From assembly GCA_000727475.1 (NCBI GenBank), contig KL647306.1, positions 2,091,642 to 2,155,641 on the forward strand: a DNA stretch of 64,000 bases. The letters are read 5' to 3'. Numbering within the stretch: the stretch's first letter is position 1; each line of letters opens with the position of its first letter. Source of the DNA: Sarcocystis neurona. Its lineage: Eukaryota > Apicomplexa > Conoidasida > Eucoccidiorida > Sarcocystidae. Below the pieces are notes generated by a model. It ran no database searches and was not told where the DNA came from. It was given only the letters and a program-made list of their open reading frames with translations. Positions 27,901 through 36,000 of this stretch are shown piece by piece. The translations under genes were made by a program, and so were the position numbers.

Positions 27901-28990
27901 TACCTCGTCAGTACCTCTCAGTAGGAATGTTGGACACGTGTATGCTGGTAACTTGGTCTCGCCCGTCCTGCTGCTGCTTCTGTGTAGACACCCCATCGCC
28001 ACTGCGTACTTGGCCTTCCGCTGCGCTGGCTTTCCTGTGTCTCTCTCTTTTTCTCTGCGCGACGACGAATATGTGTAGCCACTTGCGCGTTTGTCTTCAC
28101 GTAGATCTGCGCGTGTGTGAGGAATTATGAAAGACCGTGTCGCTGTGTGCACCAGAAGCTGCACTCCTGCATGTGGAGACACACAGAGAGAGCGACGGAA
28201 AGAAAGCGAGAAGGAAAGCGATAACACGCCGGTATGGAGAGCGGGGCAGCAGCAGCGGGGACGACGGGCCCAAAAAAAGCGGTCCGCGCGATAGAAAGTG
28301 GTGCTTGCATGCGCCGTTCCTGTCTCTCTGCGTAGTGCACTGCTGCGACCTTGGCAGAGGCAGCTTGCGTCGGCGGCAGTTTTTGAAGGTTGCTTCTGGG
28401 TGGGAAATCATCGCGCGGAGTAAGGGGACCGGCTCAAGCGAAGGTCACTTGCACGCGCGGCGTGCAGACGCCGGGCTGGCTACCGTGTCGTTGAGCGGCA
28501 GCAAACGTACGTTTCTACAGAAATAGACGTACACACATGTATGGACAGAGTGGCGATATTTACGCCGTGAAGTGTTGCATACAGATATATGTGTGTGTGC
28601 ATCGGAGTCTCCAAGCCTGTGGACGCGTAGGTGTGGACACGTATGAGACTTCTTTGTGGAAGAGTCGACGCCATAGATGTGCTGGCGTGTGTGTGTGCGT
28701 GTGTCTACATACACTTCTGCGTGCCTGGATACGGCGACACGACAAGAGAAATCCGCAGGAAAGTTGCGTGTTCCTTGTGCCGATGTGCTGGACGAATATC
28801 TGTACTTCTGTCTGCTCCCCCAGGACTGTCTCTTCTGATGCCCCAGAATAGCTGCTACGAGCTGCTGCACCGGCGTCTCTCGCTGCTGCCGTGCTCTCGG
28901 TACTACTACTGCTCCTCTCACAGAGAAAATGAAGCCGAAGCTGCAACGGGACGCTGCGCAGAGAGGCCAGTGGACAACGACGAAGGGTAG
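2314..28990 (+). CDS. VAC14: VAC14 (ArPIKfyve) scaffold protein, 15 exons, 5' end not in view
   Basis: VAC14 is a HEAT-repeat scaffold that holds the PI3P 5-kinase PIKfyve/Fab1 and the phosphatase Fig4 on endolysosomal membranes and so controls PI(3,5)P2. Fifteen exons were assembled by matching the known protein in order and requiring GT/AG sites with compatible phase. Together they give 4617 nt, exactly 1538 codons plus a stop. Colinear landmarks include RVRYYACE/ALYNVLKVAR, VRNGVLFVDRLLKEI, LSWLTLLDSVP, FQMLGDSNR, RLTALVWLHEV, VVHVLTTHLQLL, RLMLRQLCAYLDA, VHNPVATLALAL, LDQLILLFESSAF and LLMPQNSCYELLHRRL. Human VAC14 is 782 residues, so about half of this product is low-complexity insertion. 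Introns range from about 480 bp to 4.4 kb and are full of repeats. Family identity is very secure; individual splice sites in exons 1 and 8 are less so. The first exons are missing. Confidence 0.93.
2823..3046 (+). repeat. Three-copy degenerate tandem repeat
   Basis: Copies begin near 2831, 2936 and 2996 with ACACCGGAGCACATATACTC, each followed by TATCCATA and a TATATA/TGTG stretch. Each is preceded by a GCCCT-containing hexamer. Spacing is about 105 and 60 bp. The repeat is intronic. Confidence 0.85.
3296..3385 (+). repeat. TGTA/TGTATG microsatellite
   Basis: A near-perfect run of ATGT/TGTATG units with periodic TTATG interruptions lies inside the VAC14 intron. Related TATATG/GAGAGAGA tracts continue to about 3640. 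Confidence 0.9.
5091..5832. repeat. Cluster of GTGTACGTACAC palindromes and near-copies
   Basis: The exact 12-bp palindrome GTGTACGTACAC occurs at 5091-5102, 5502-5513 and 5606-5617. The variant GTGTCTGTACAC occurs at 5126-5137, 5692-5703 and 5821-5832. The last two sit in the same context (CTTCCG immediately before, CC after). Another exact copy is at 15152-15163. Function is unknown; a transcription-factor site is one possibility. Confidence 0.85.
5939..6016 (+). CDS. VAC14: VAC14 exon 2 in window
   Basis: It encodes 26 residues starting ALYNVLKVARE and ending TFDGVCK, matching human ALYNIVKVARG and LFDGLSK. The acceptor is CTGTCTCAG and the donor AAG|GTAAGA, both strong. It is phase 0 at both ends and continues exon 1 exactly at the YYACE/ALYN junction. 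Confidence 0.95.
6420..7420. repeat. CTG/CAG triplet-rich tract in a VAC14 intron
   Basis: Imperfect CTG runs dominate about 6420-6790 and 7100-7420 and keep several frames open on both strands. They lie in the intron between the 5939 and 7570 exons, so the poly-Leu or poly-Gln they could encode is probably not made as protein. Confidence 0.8.
7570..7734 (+). CDS. VAC14: VAC14 exon 3 in window
   Basis: It encodes 55 residues with MDVRNGVLFVDRLLKEIF and KNPFIKQLV, matching human VKSGSELLDRLLKDIV and the QYARQFI segment. The acceptor is GCGCAG and the donor GTG|GTATGC, phase 0 at both ends. An 864-nt minus-strand open frame overlaps it and is its antisense shadow. Confidence 0.94.
7740..8220. 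repeat. TATATG/TGTATG microsatellite region
   Basis: TATATA, TACGTATG and ATGTATATATATG runs are interspersed with repeated CCTC(A/C)CA..TCTTC(C/G)T modules about 75 bp apart. The region is intronic in VAC14 (intron 7735-10150). Confidence 0.8.
8221..9480 (+). other. GC-richer intronic block in VAC14, no exon assigned
   Basis: This block carries several overlapping open frames. A basic one at about 9241-9440 (LAAYPNMRQKKKRRR) follows a plausible CAG acceptor. The neighbouring VAC14 exons join in phase without it, so it would have to be alternative or unrelated. Confidence 0.4.
9480..9720. repeat. GATA/TACATA microsatellite
   Basis: GATAGATA, TACATACG and ACACACAT runs lie within a VAC14 intron. 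Confidence 0.85.
10025..10130. repeat. 15-bp CTG-type tandem repeat
   Basis: The unit (T/C)TGCTGCTCCTGATG is repeated four times and followed by pure CTG/GTTG. It lies immediately before the 34-nt VAC14 exon, where it may also serve as the pyrimidine-rich acceptor tract. Confidence 0.9.
10151..10184 (+). CDS. VAC14: VAC14 exon 4 in window (34-nt microexon)
   Basis: It encodes LSWLTLLDSVP plus one base, matching human IISWILVLESVP. The acceptor is CACGCAG and the donor CCCG|GTAAGC. It ends in phase 1, and the next exon supplies AC to restore Asp of the conserved VPD. Confidence 0.93.
10337..10640. repeat. TATATATG/CTATCT microsatellite
   Basis: Alternating TATATATG, TCTATCTATC and TGTGTGTG runs lie inside the VAC14 intron 10185-11090. 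Confidence 0.85.
11091..11160 (+). CDS. VAC14: VAC14 exon 5 in window
   Basis: It encodes VNLLQYLHLFLESLF and QMLGDSN, matching human [20 protein letters not shown]. The acceptor GCTGCAG follows a CTG-rich tract. The donor AACAG|GTTGGC is weaker but gives phase 2, and the downstream exon then continues the alignment without a gap (DSNR/DIRHAAD against DNGKEIRKMCE). Confidence 0.9.
11330..11497. repeat. CAG tract, probably intronic
   Basis: Long CAG/CAGGAG runs here are open in all three + frames (Gln, Ser or Ala). The VAC14 alignment jumps directly from 11160 to 12077, so this tract is best read as intron. Confidence 0.8.
12077..12147 (+). CDS. VAC14: VAC14 exon 6 in window
   Basis: It encodes DIRHAADTCVSNLLEAL then RVNPST, matching human EIRKMCEVVLGEFLKEI and KKNPSS. 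The acceptor is CTTCCCCAG and the donor ACAA|GTACGT. It enters in phase 2 and leaves in phase 1, fitting both neighbours. An Ala-rich frame running on past 12147 is intron. Confidence 0.92.
12649..13154 (+). CDS. VAC14: VAC14 exon 7 in window, with acidic/Gln insertion
   Basis: It opens with PVILRSLSAQDSFARLTAL and VWLHEV, matching human ILVIHCQTTDDLIQLTAM and CWMREF. After this HEAT segment, about 125 residues of Gln-rich then Glu/Asp-rich sequence have no counterpart. The acceptor is CGGTAG and the donor CAA|GTAAGA (strong). The exon then ends in phase 0 in a coiled-coil-like stretch. Confidence 0.9.
13610..13735. repeat. TATATACATA/GAGAGA microsatellite
   Basis: A TACATATATATATG run with an AGAGAGAG block lies in a VAC14 intron. 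Confidence 0.9.
14415..14586 (+). CDS. VAC14: VAC14 exon 8 in window, poly-Gln
   Basis: It encodes RIEKTVSEGSHIAVLVQLL, probably equivalent to human SSGILTAVLPCL, followed by about 30 residues of QQQQQA repeats. The acceptor GCGCAG and donor GCGC|GTACGG give phases 0 and 1, which match both neighbours. Boundaries are less certain than for other exons because CAG repeats supply many AG sites. Confidence 0.7.
15375..15670. repeat. TGTATG/TATATG microsatellite
   Basis: This is a strongly T/G-biased run of TGTATATATG, TGTATGTATG and TGTGTGTG units within a VAC14 intron. Confidence 0.9.
15762..15808 (+). CDS. VAC14: VAC14 exon 9 in window (47-nt microexon)
   Basis: It encodes IRQMARETQEQLLMQ, matching human IKEVANVCNQSLMKLV. 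The acceptor is GGACAG and the donor CAG|GTACGG. It enters in phase 1 and leaves in phase 0. Confidence 0.88.
16957..18576 (+). CDS. VAC14: VAC14 exon 10 in window, two large insertions
   Basis: This 540-codon exon starts VLASGFSFSVSEVVHVL (human HLDGIVQVLNCHL), resumes at RLLCVQWLQLLLLRR and MLHAALLALRQSADA (human RIAVLKWLYHLYI and LFPILLQTLSDES), and ends with HPALQVVALLA and EADQQLM (human LKDLEVLAEIA and SSERKLL). Two insertions of about 95 and 300 residues, rich in Ala, Gly, Ser and Gln, separate these blocks. The acceptor is TGTTTTAG and the donor ATG|GTATAC, phase 0 at both ends. Confidence 0.93.
19588..20877 (+). CDS. VAC14: VAC14 exon 11 in window, Ser-rich insertion
   Basis: It starts DSRGRLMLRQLCAYLDA (human RGPFIIRQLCLLLNA) and ends TLEFAHRAVQVFNWILLSAP (human DLKFASTMVHALNTILLTS). 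Between them lie about 370 residues dominated by AGC-encoded Ser, with Asn and Arg. The acceptor is CCTGCAG and the donor CCG|GTAAGG, phase 0 at both ends. The open frame continues to 21114, but the strong donor and the next exon argue for splicing at 20877. Confidence 0.92.
20878..25298 (+). other. VAC14 intron, 4.4 kb
   Basis: This is the longest intron. It contains CAG/AGC tracts (about 21010-21800), a TATATG repeat field (22140-22900), overlapping GC-rich open frames at 23010-23930, further microsatellites (23980-24290, 24905-24975) and a CTG block at 24370-24520. No conserved domain was seen. The open frame near 24530-24720 reads smoothly but is not needed by VAC14. Confidence 0.75.
22454..22870. 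repeat. Degenerate tandem repeat
   Basis: The module (C/G)CGAT.TAGGTATATATAT, followed by a TGTATAG(C/T)(G/A)AGTGTC-type end, recurs at about 22454, 22588, 22688 (partial), 22768 and 22846. It sits among TATATG microsatellites in the 4.4-kb intron. Confidence 0.75.
25299..25375 (+). CDS. VAC14: VAC14 exon 12 in window
   Basis: It encodes FFLLRGASLSSAD and ASLLRELLPAW, matching human ELFQLRNQLKDL and NLFCCLYRSW. The acceptor is GACTGCAG and the donor CGTG|GTAAGG. It leaves in phase 2, and the split codon restores Trp of the conserved W(C/V)HNPV motif. Confidence 0.92.
25727..25770. repeat. 15-bp tandem repeat
   Basis: Three copies of CTGCTGCCGGTGCGC lie in the 478-bp VAC14 intron between 25376 and 25853. 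Confidence 0.85.
25854..25934 (+). CDS. VAC14: VAC14 exon 13 in window
   Basis: It encodes VHNPVATLALALRMHQHR then LALLLVQR, matching human CHNPVTTVSLCFLTQNYR and HAYDLIQK. The acceptor is CTGCAG and the donor CGATT|GTAGGC, phase 2 at both ends. Confidence 0.95.
26230..26480. repeat. TACATA/GATAGA microsatellite
   Basis: TATATACAT, TACGTATA and GACAGATA runs lie in a VAC14 intron. Confidence 0.85.
26619..26761 (+). CDS. VAC14: VAC14 exon 14 in window
   Basis: It encodes VGSLSYHIYVQLDQLILLF, then ESSAFLAVRARLL and CPVLVQTLVG, matching human VTVDFLAEVDKLVQLI, ECPIFTYLRLQLL and PYLIKALYG. The acceptor GGGCAG (phase 2) and donor GTGG|GTACGC (phase 1) fit both neighbours. Confidence 0.95.
27076..27310. 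repeat. AGT/GTA triplet tract
   Basis: An imperfect run of TAGTAG, AGCAGTAG and GTAGT units lies within the last VAC14 intron. Unlike the CAG tracts, it contains stop codons in one frame and is not exonic. Confidence 0.85.
28824..28990 (+). CDS. VAC14: VAC14 terminal exon
   Basis: It encodes LSLLMPQNSCYELLHRRL and ends at TAG 28988-28990, matching human LLMLLPQSSAFQLLSHRL near the VAC14 C-terminus. The acceptor is CTCCCCCAG, and the phase 1 join recreates the Gly of YG(L). The tail after the motif is about 35 residues long and charged. Confidence 0.95.
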
Positions 28991-29426
28991 GGGTTGCGTG
29001 GTCCGCATGCGGTTGTCTGCGGCCTGCGTATATCCGTGTCTGTTTGGCGTGAGGGTTACAAAGCATGCCGGCTTGCCACGGCGCTGGCTCGGGGAGGTGG
29101 GAAGCTTCGAAGACAGTCGTGTTGTACCGGCAGAAGTGAGCAGGTCGCGCGTAGCCACACGGACAGGGAGAGAACTTTTAAACGAAGAACCGACGCGTCT
29201 GAGGAGAAATTTGCGTGTCAGTAGAGAAACTGGGACGTGGCGCGTCACGCCTGTCTGGGATAAGGCGACGGCAGTGCAGCAACTGTGCGCATGCAGCAGA
29301 TTTCCGACGTCATGCGGTGGACCTGTCGACGTCTCGCTTCGTGTAGAGAGAGACTCTCCCACCCGTTTTGCGCGCGTCTCTCTGCTGTGGGGTCACCTGT
29401 CTCCAGGAGTGCCGAACTCGCTGCAG

Positions 29427-30249
29427 ATGGGGCCCTCTTCTTCGACCGCGTTCGCGCCCTGCATGCGTCCAGTGTCTCCCGACGAGGTAAGCACGCTCAA
29501 GTTCCAACACACGGGGCTGGCTATGGAAGGTCGAGATGTAATCTGCAGGGGGGACGACGGCGACGAGAAGACGAATTTTTACGATCTGCGTCGGAAAGGC
29601 TATACGCTGGACGTGTGTGTGTATGTGTGTGTGTGTGTCTTGGTGCCTGCACACGTCCGTCGAATGCTCAGGCAGGGCCGTAGATGTCTCACGCTTCCGG
29701 CGTGTCTGTGTGTCCCTCCACTGGCGTGGAGCAGCCGCAGCAGAGGCCCCTGTGTGTAAAAAAAAGGTTTGTCTGTTCCTGCTCGAGACCCTGCACTGCA
29801 GGACGTGCCATCCGTCTTGCTCACAACAACGCCGTCCCGGCATGCACGTCTGATGACCGAGGCCATACACGATAGAGAAAACAGCAGGACGCGCGACCCC
29901 AGGTCCAACGCACACGTCTGCCGAAGAAAAAGAGCGCTGCAACGCCGCTTCTGGTGTGCTTCTTCTTTTTCTTGTCCTCATACCGCTACCCTGTCCGCTG
30001 CAGCTTCGGGTGTCGGTGCCGCGCGCCCGGCCGTCTCTTCCTGGCTCTACTCTTCTTCTTCACACGACTTGTCCTTTTTGCAGTCTCTCATCTCAACTTC
30101 TTGACGTCCTCCTGGCTGACATCGCTGGGCAGCGAGCGGCTTCATACCCCGCTGTCGCTGCCAAGCGAGAAGATCTGTGCAGCAGGACGACTACGTTTTT
30201 TCTGCTGAGCTCTTTGGCTGCTGCTCATCTCGGGCGTTGTCTGGCGTAG
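29427..30249 (+). CDS. Possible small two-exon gene
   Basis: A short open exon beginning MGPSSSTAFAPCMRP ends at a strong donor GACGAG|GTAAGC (29486/29487). A downstream frame starting after CCGCTGCAG (about 29997-29999) continues in the same phase to a stop at 30247-30249. It contains SSQLLDVLLADIAGQ and a hydrophobic C-terminus. No family was recognised. The two-exon join is an inference from splice signals only, and either exon could be chance. Confidence 0.25.
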
Positions 30250-30417
30250 ATTTGCAAGTAACTTGACTGCCCTGCGGTTGGCAGAGCTGCGCGAACCACG
30301 GGTGCAGCATCGGCATGCAGAAGCACGTCGTATCTTACGTACCTGCTGCTATATATGTGTGTCATGTGTTCGTACCGCTGGTCAAGATGCGCTACGCATC
30401 CGATAGCCTCACCTCCG

Positions 30418-32130
30418 ATGCGACTTGGCGCCATATCCGTCCGTGGCGTGTTCTGCTTTTTCCTTCTCGATGTGCCTGTTTCTGCTGATGAAGATATGGA
30501 AGAGTCGCTGCGATTAGCACCGCTGCTAAGATTGGAGGGGCACGATGAACATCCGACTGACTCACCGCGTCAGACGTCTGCAGCGCCGCCGCTACCCCCT
30601 GCTTTATCGCGATTGCAGCGGCAGCAGGAGAAACAGCATCAACAGGAAAGACGGGAGCAGCAGCAGGTAGCGAGGGCCCGTGCTGTGTCCTCGGCACATT
30701 CTCTTGATAGGAGTGATGCAACACCGGGTGATCACAAGAGCGTCTTTCCTGAGCGCGGATCAGCAGCAAGCAGCCTGCTGGGAGAAAGCGGAACGAGCAT
30801 TAGCAAAATTCCGCGGAACGTTGGCATGTCGGATGCTTCTGAGTGAGTAGTGCTCTAAACACGTATTACTGAGAGAAACGGCAACGCGACACGACGAATT
30901 TTTTTTCCGTCTCGGTGTTGTGAAGCCTGTGAAGCACCCCGTCTGCCGCACTCCCAGAGCACGCGCAGGGTGCACCGCGGCGCTTCAAGTGGGTCACAGC
31001 GCCGCACCGCTCGTGGGGCTCTCGTGCCGTCGGAAAACAGAAGGACACAAAATTCTCGTTTCGTTTTTCTCACAAAGAGAAGAACACTGCTGTAACTTTG
31101 ACGGAGAAAGACATTGAGCGGTGTCTCTATTCATTTCGCCGGAAATGCAACGCGCTTGTGGATGCCGCCGTAGAAGTGTGCAGAAAGTGAGGAAGAACAG
31201 CAGCCTGCGCTACTCAGCTGCTACCCCTGCGAACTCTGACAGCGTAGCGCTCGCTGCGGTACATGTGAAGTCGTCCGCGTGTGAGTTCGTCTACGTCGGT
31301 GATATTCCAGCACAATAGAACTGCGCACGGAGTCGTAATTATTGGGCGGGCCTCTTGCCTTGAGTCGCCACCGCATATTCTTTGAGATCAAGCGAGGCCG
31401 GCGCCACGGCCTTTGCAGGGGCTGCGGAGAAGACTTTCACTTTGAGAAATTGTTTCTGAAGAGGGGGAAAAGCTTTGTCTGAAGTACCACTTGTTTACGC
31501 TGCCGTCCTACTAACCCTGTAGACTTTGCAAGGACTGCATAGACTACTCGCGTGAGCTGGTGAAGCATTTCAGAAATACAGCACCTGCCGGCGCTGTGTA
31601 AGTTAACTGATGCAGAATGAATTTCTGAAAGAATATGCTTAAAACTGAGTACGTATACAAGCACTACCCATAGACGTACTCGTAATTTTATGCGTGTACG
31701 CATGTATATCCGCATGTGTGTACACAAACGTATGCATATATATCTATGTATGTACGTGTGTATACATATATATACGTATGTATAACGGCGGCCGGAAAAT
31801 ATGTGTCAACGTACTCACGTGTCTACATATTTACAGTGGCACCCCAGAGCACAACGGTGCTCTCTGTAACGACGCGATTTCCTGCTTCACCTCAACGACA
31901 GGCGTCTTCCGTGATCGAGACCTTCAAAGGTGACACAAGCGAGTACATGCCACCTATGGTGTGCCTGCCTGGACCACTGACATCCTTGTAGAAGCAGAAC
32001 TATTTGTTGAGTTTCACAATCACGATAAAGTCTATATTTCCTTGCTGACTTCCCCAGTTCTTCGCAGCACGCATATAACTGTAACTTTGTTGACGATATC
32101 ATATTCTGCAGAGGACGCGAGTTCAGCTGA
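30418..32130 (+). CDS. Possible secreted Cys-containing protein, three exons
   Basis: Exon 1 (30418-30842) starts with a good signal peptide (MRLGAISVRGVFCFFLLDVPVSA) and continues as a Ser/Gln/Arg-rich low-complexity region. It ends at a consensus donor GTGAGT in phase 2. Exon 2 (31837-31929) and exon 3 (32058-32130) have TTTACAG and CTTCCCCAG acceptors and matching phases. They add a small domain with CNDAISC and CNFVDDIIFC before a TGA. The total is 591 nt, 196 residues. If exon 1 is not spliced, the frame stops at 30846 and the gene would be 142 residues. No family is recognised. The leader suggests the secretory pathway (micronemes, dense granules or surface). The evidence is structural only. 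Confidence 0.42.
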
Positions 32131-32253
32131 AGAAACAGAATACAGAGACACGACGTCGTGACAAAAAAGTAACACCGTTGTGCTCCACCTCTAAGATCGT
32201 GGGACTTCTCGTCTGGAGTGACAAGCCAGGAGAAAATTGTACTTAACGGTCCT

Positions 32254-32377
32254 CCTCCGCTGCCATAGAAGTTTATGTAAAGGAGCGGGAGCCTACGTGG
32301 GCACATGGTGATACTTCCTCCGCTCCCACAAAGGTTTATCTAAATGAACAAGAGTCTATGCGGGCACATGGTGATAC
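32254..32377. repeat. Two-copy 63-bp tandem repeat
   Basis: Copies start at 32254 and 32317 with CCTCCGCT(G/C)CCA and end with GGGCACATGGTGATAC. They share most positions. The repeat is intergenic between the 30418 gene and the 33063 gene. Confidence 0.9.
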
Positions 32378-33062
32378 GGTCGAAAGATCTCGAGTTTCAG
32401 TCACGTTACAACAGCTGTGCCAAGTGCTGATGCCAGGGGCCGTCTGCTTCACGCACAGTGTGCCTCGTAGCCATCATTGTTCACCAGATTGGTCTTGCCG
32501 CCTTCACACCTTTGTAGTAGGATATCCGTCTACTGTTAGTTCACCCTAGAACTCGTCACGTCCTACGCGTAACCGTTGTAAAATCATCCCTCTGCGACAA
32601 ACGAACTTGCTCCCTCGTGTATATCTGGGAGCCGCACCTCTGCAACCAGGTGCTTACACTTGATAACGAAACGTAGCTGAATTGTCTGTATAACTAAGAA
32701 CTCATTAGAGAGTAACTTTCGTGCACGTGTACGTCTCGCACTCGTGCAGGCCGCTTATGGAGGCGTTGTGGTTACAGCGTCTTCGACAAATGGATTGTCT
32801 ACTTGTACATTCACATACAAAATGCTGCACTGAGATGTGAGTGGGAGGCACCTTCGCAGCTCCTACGAAGCGCTGCTGCAAGCACATTTTTTCGAAACCC
32901 TAAGGCCCGTGTGCCTGAAGCAGTGTCTGTAGCGGTCGACGGTCATACGTACATCTGTCCCTTGACAGGCGTACTGGGCATGCCGCACCCCGCTCTGGGC
33001 ACATGTCTGCGATGGTTTCTTCGCTAGCGCCGCTTCGCCTGAGGCCACTTCAGCATTTGCAA

Positions 33063-36000
33063 TTAACGCTTCGTTGCTGCAAGACGTCTAAGGTGGAGTG
33101 TGCTCCTCAAGGCAGCGATCCCAATGCCGAGCAAAATAAAACAGATTAAAAACAGAAGCACTGCCAGTGGTGGCAGCAACATTAGGTAATGGCTCTTGAC
33201 CACACTGCAGGCAACGTTAAGGGCCCCTTCGAGACACGCCTTTTGTTTCGCTGGCGGCAACGCTGCGTGCCAGTGCAGGTACTCTATGGACGGGTAAGAC
33301 AGGGACGCGCTATTCGCCATATTCGAAGAAACTGTTGCGACGGAGGAAGTCGACGACAGCTTTGATTCTGCGACTCTATGCCCAAATGGACGTGCTCCCC
33401 ACGTTGACTTCTGTGTTTGGTCAAGCGAAGACAGCTGAATACGAAGAAGGTCAGCTGCACGTCCGGCAGTGGCGGGTGCACGTGCTGCGTTCCCCGGGAA
33501 ACCTGTCGACCACATATAACGCTTCGTGGCAAGAAATTTGAACCCGCAGCCTGTCTCGCAGTCTATAGACCAGCGGTTGAAAAGGCCCCAGAGGTTATAG
33601 CGTGAAAACGCGCATAAGAGTCCATAAGTCTCTAGCTGCCGCCTCGTGCTGTGCACGTACCGGAGCAGGCCGCCAGGCACGTGGTCACAGCGCCCGGGCT
33701 CCGGATTTACAATGCCTTCTGGCAGCCTCCAGTTTGTCTGTTGGCTCTCCGTTGTAATATCCTCGGTGGTTGCGCTGGATGCCGAGGGCACGGTAGACAA
33801 AGAACTCTGAGTGTCAAACATGCCCTGTGATGTATCGGCGAGCAAGTTCAGTTGGTGTAAAGCGAACTGGTGCCTTGCTGTACTGACTGCGTCCGAATCT
33901 GTGGATTTACTTACTTCGCTGAATTGCATTCGCCTCCCTGGCAAGCCAGAGCTGCCGCTGGGCAGTGTGATCGGCTGAAGGCTGCTGAAATTTGCCGACA
34001 CTGCGTTACTCGAAGATACATTCCAAGGATTTTGCAAATTGACTCCCATATCCTCGAAGGAGCTGACATCACGGGCAAGGACGACGGGGTCTTTGTGGCT
34101 GTATTCATCTGGAGTAAGGAACAGAGGTCGCAACGGTACCTGGTTTTGCTTTGGATGCGGCTGCTTGCTAAGAGCGTGTGTACTTCCGTTTCTGTCCTTT
34201 GTGTCCCTCTCGCTCAGGATCACTGGCGAAATGTCATGTTCTTCTCGAGGTGGCCGCTCGGTAATGTCGCCATTTCTGCCATTCACGACTGTAGGCGGCC
34301 TACTGTCCATATGCCTCATTTTTAATTCCGGCCTTTCAGCGGCATGCAAGCAACTCCATTCAGAAAGCTCTGGGACTCCATTCGAGCGCGGGATTGTAGG
34401 CGATTCAAATCGCAACAGCAGCAGATCATCCGAACCGCGCGGTCGATGTGACCCTTCTGAGAGCTCCGCTGCCTGCCCGACAGTGTGCACCACAGGCCCG
34501 GGCAAAAGGAGAGTTTCAGAGGTCTGCAACTCCTTTATGCTCGTACAGTTGAGCGAATTATTCTTCCCGCTGCCATGGTGTCCACTGACTGATGCCTCAA
34601 CCTTGACTTTATCTGTGTTCACTCGTTTACTGGTGAAGCCCTGTACCTTTTGCCGTTTACGTCGTTTAAGAATATGGGCAGTGGCACTACTGCCGTGAGG
34701 AACGTGGCTGCTTCCACAACTGTTCTGTACATTCCCCTGTGGCGGGTGCTCGACAGGGGGAGAACCCCCCCGCAGCTGCGGTGGCTGCAGAGCCGCAGTG
34801 GTCCCATAGAGCGACTTTGAGTATAGCAGCGGACTAAGGGAATGCGGCTGGTCCACGACAGTGGCAGCAGGCGTTTTTTCTTCGATCTCTGCTTCGTGCG
34901 CACCGATGGGAGTAGAGAATCCACTGGAGACCGCTGTGGACGCAGCCGAAGGTGGCGCCAACGTATCGCCGTCATATGCGATACCATCGGCAGCCCTCGT
35001 AGCTGCATCTGTTACGTGAACTTCAGACAGAGGCGTTGTATATCGTGTGGGCAGTGCAGAAGAGGGAGAAGTTGTCGTTGGTCGTGCAGGGAAACTTCTC
35101 TCCAGTGTGATACGGTCGTCGAAGTAAGCGTGGCGAAGCGCTCGGAAAGACTGGACAGCCCAGTGAAAGTTCAGCGGTATTAATACCGCGAGCACAATAA
35201 GAATGCAGAATATAACGACACTGTGGAAGGCAAGCAGCAGTTGAGACTTGAAAGTAGCTGCGAGCCATCCTAGAACGCACAGGCATAACCCAGCCACAAT
35301 ACAGAAGCTCGCCACTTCGACATTCCAGGGAGAAACGCACGCAACAGCTAAGAAGCCGACCCCCGCGACTGCAGTGCCGCCTGCAAGAAGCGATCGGCGC
35401 TTCACGGCAGCTGCAGCGCGAGATTCGTTTGCTCTTTGCGCCCCGCTGTCTGCTTTGGTATAGTCCGCTGCAGCAGCCCTCACCTCGTACTCATCCTCTG
35501 CTGCCCGTAATGTCTGACCTCCAGAAGCCTCGGCGAGCTTCCTGTCCGGTTCGCCTCGTATGATTTCCCTTTCTCGATGTCCCTCTACTTGATAGGCTGC
35601 CGCCGCGCCATTAGTGCGCTGCCACGCATTGGTCGCAATGTCACCGGTAGTTTCACCCGTGATAGATTCCGCTTCCCCCAGACACAGCGCTTGCTCAAGC
35701 GACGACGACGCGGCAGCAGGTACACGTTTTTTCGTCTCCACCACCAGTGTACTTCTCGTTCTCTCGCTTATCTGCAGGCTTTCAGCCAGAGAACAAGCAG
35801 CGATCAGGTCTTGATCATTATCCTCGCCAATGCGGTAGCACTCTTGCTCGGAAGAATTTGCAATGGTCACTACGTTAGAGGTACTCTCCTCAAAACATGC
35901 GGGTACGCCCCTCGAACCATTTTCTGACCCTTCGAGTCCGTTATCTGATGATTTTCCCTCCACCAGGTCATTACGGTCCCCAGCCGTAGCAATGTCTGTG

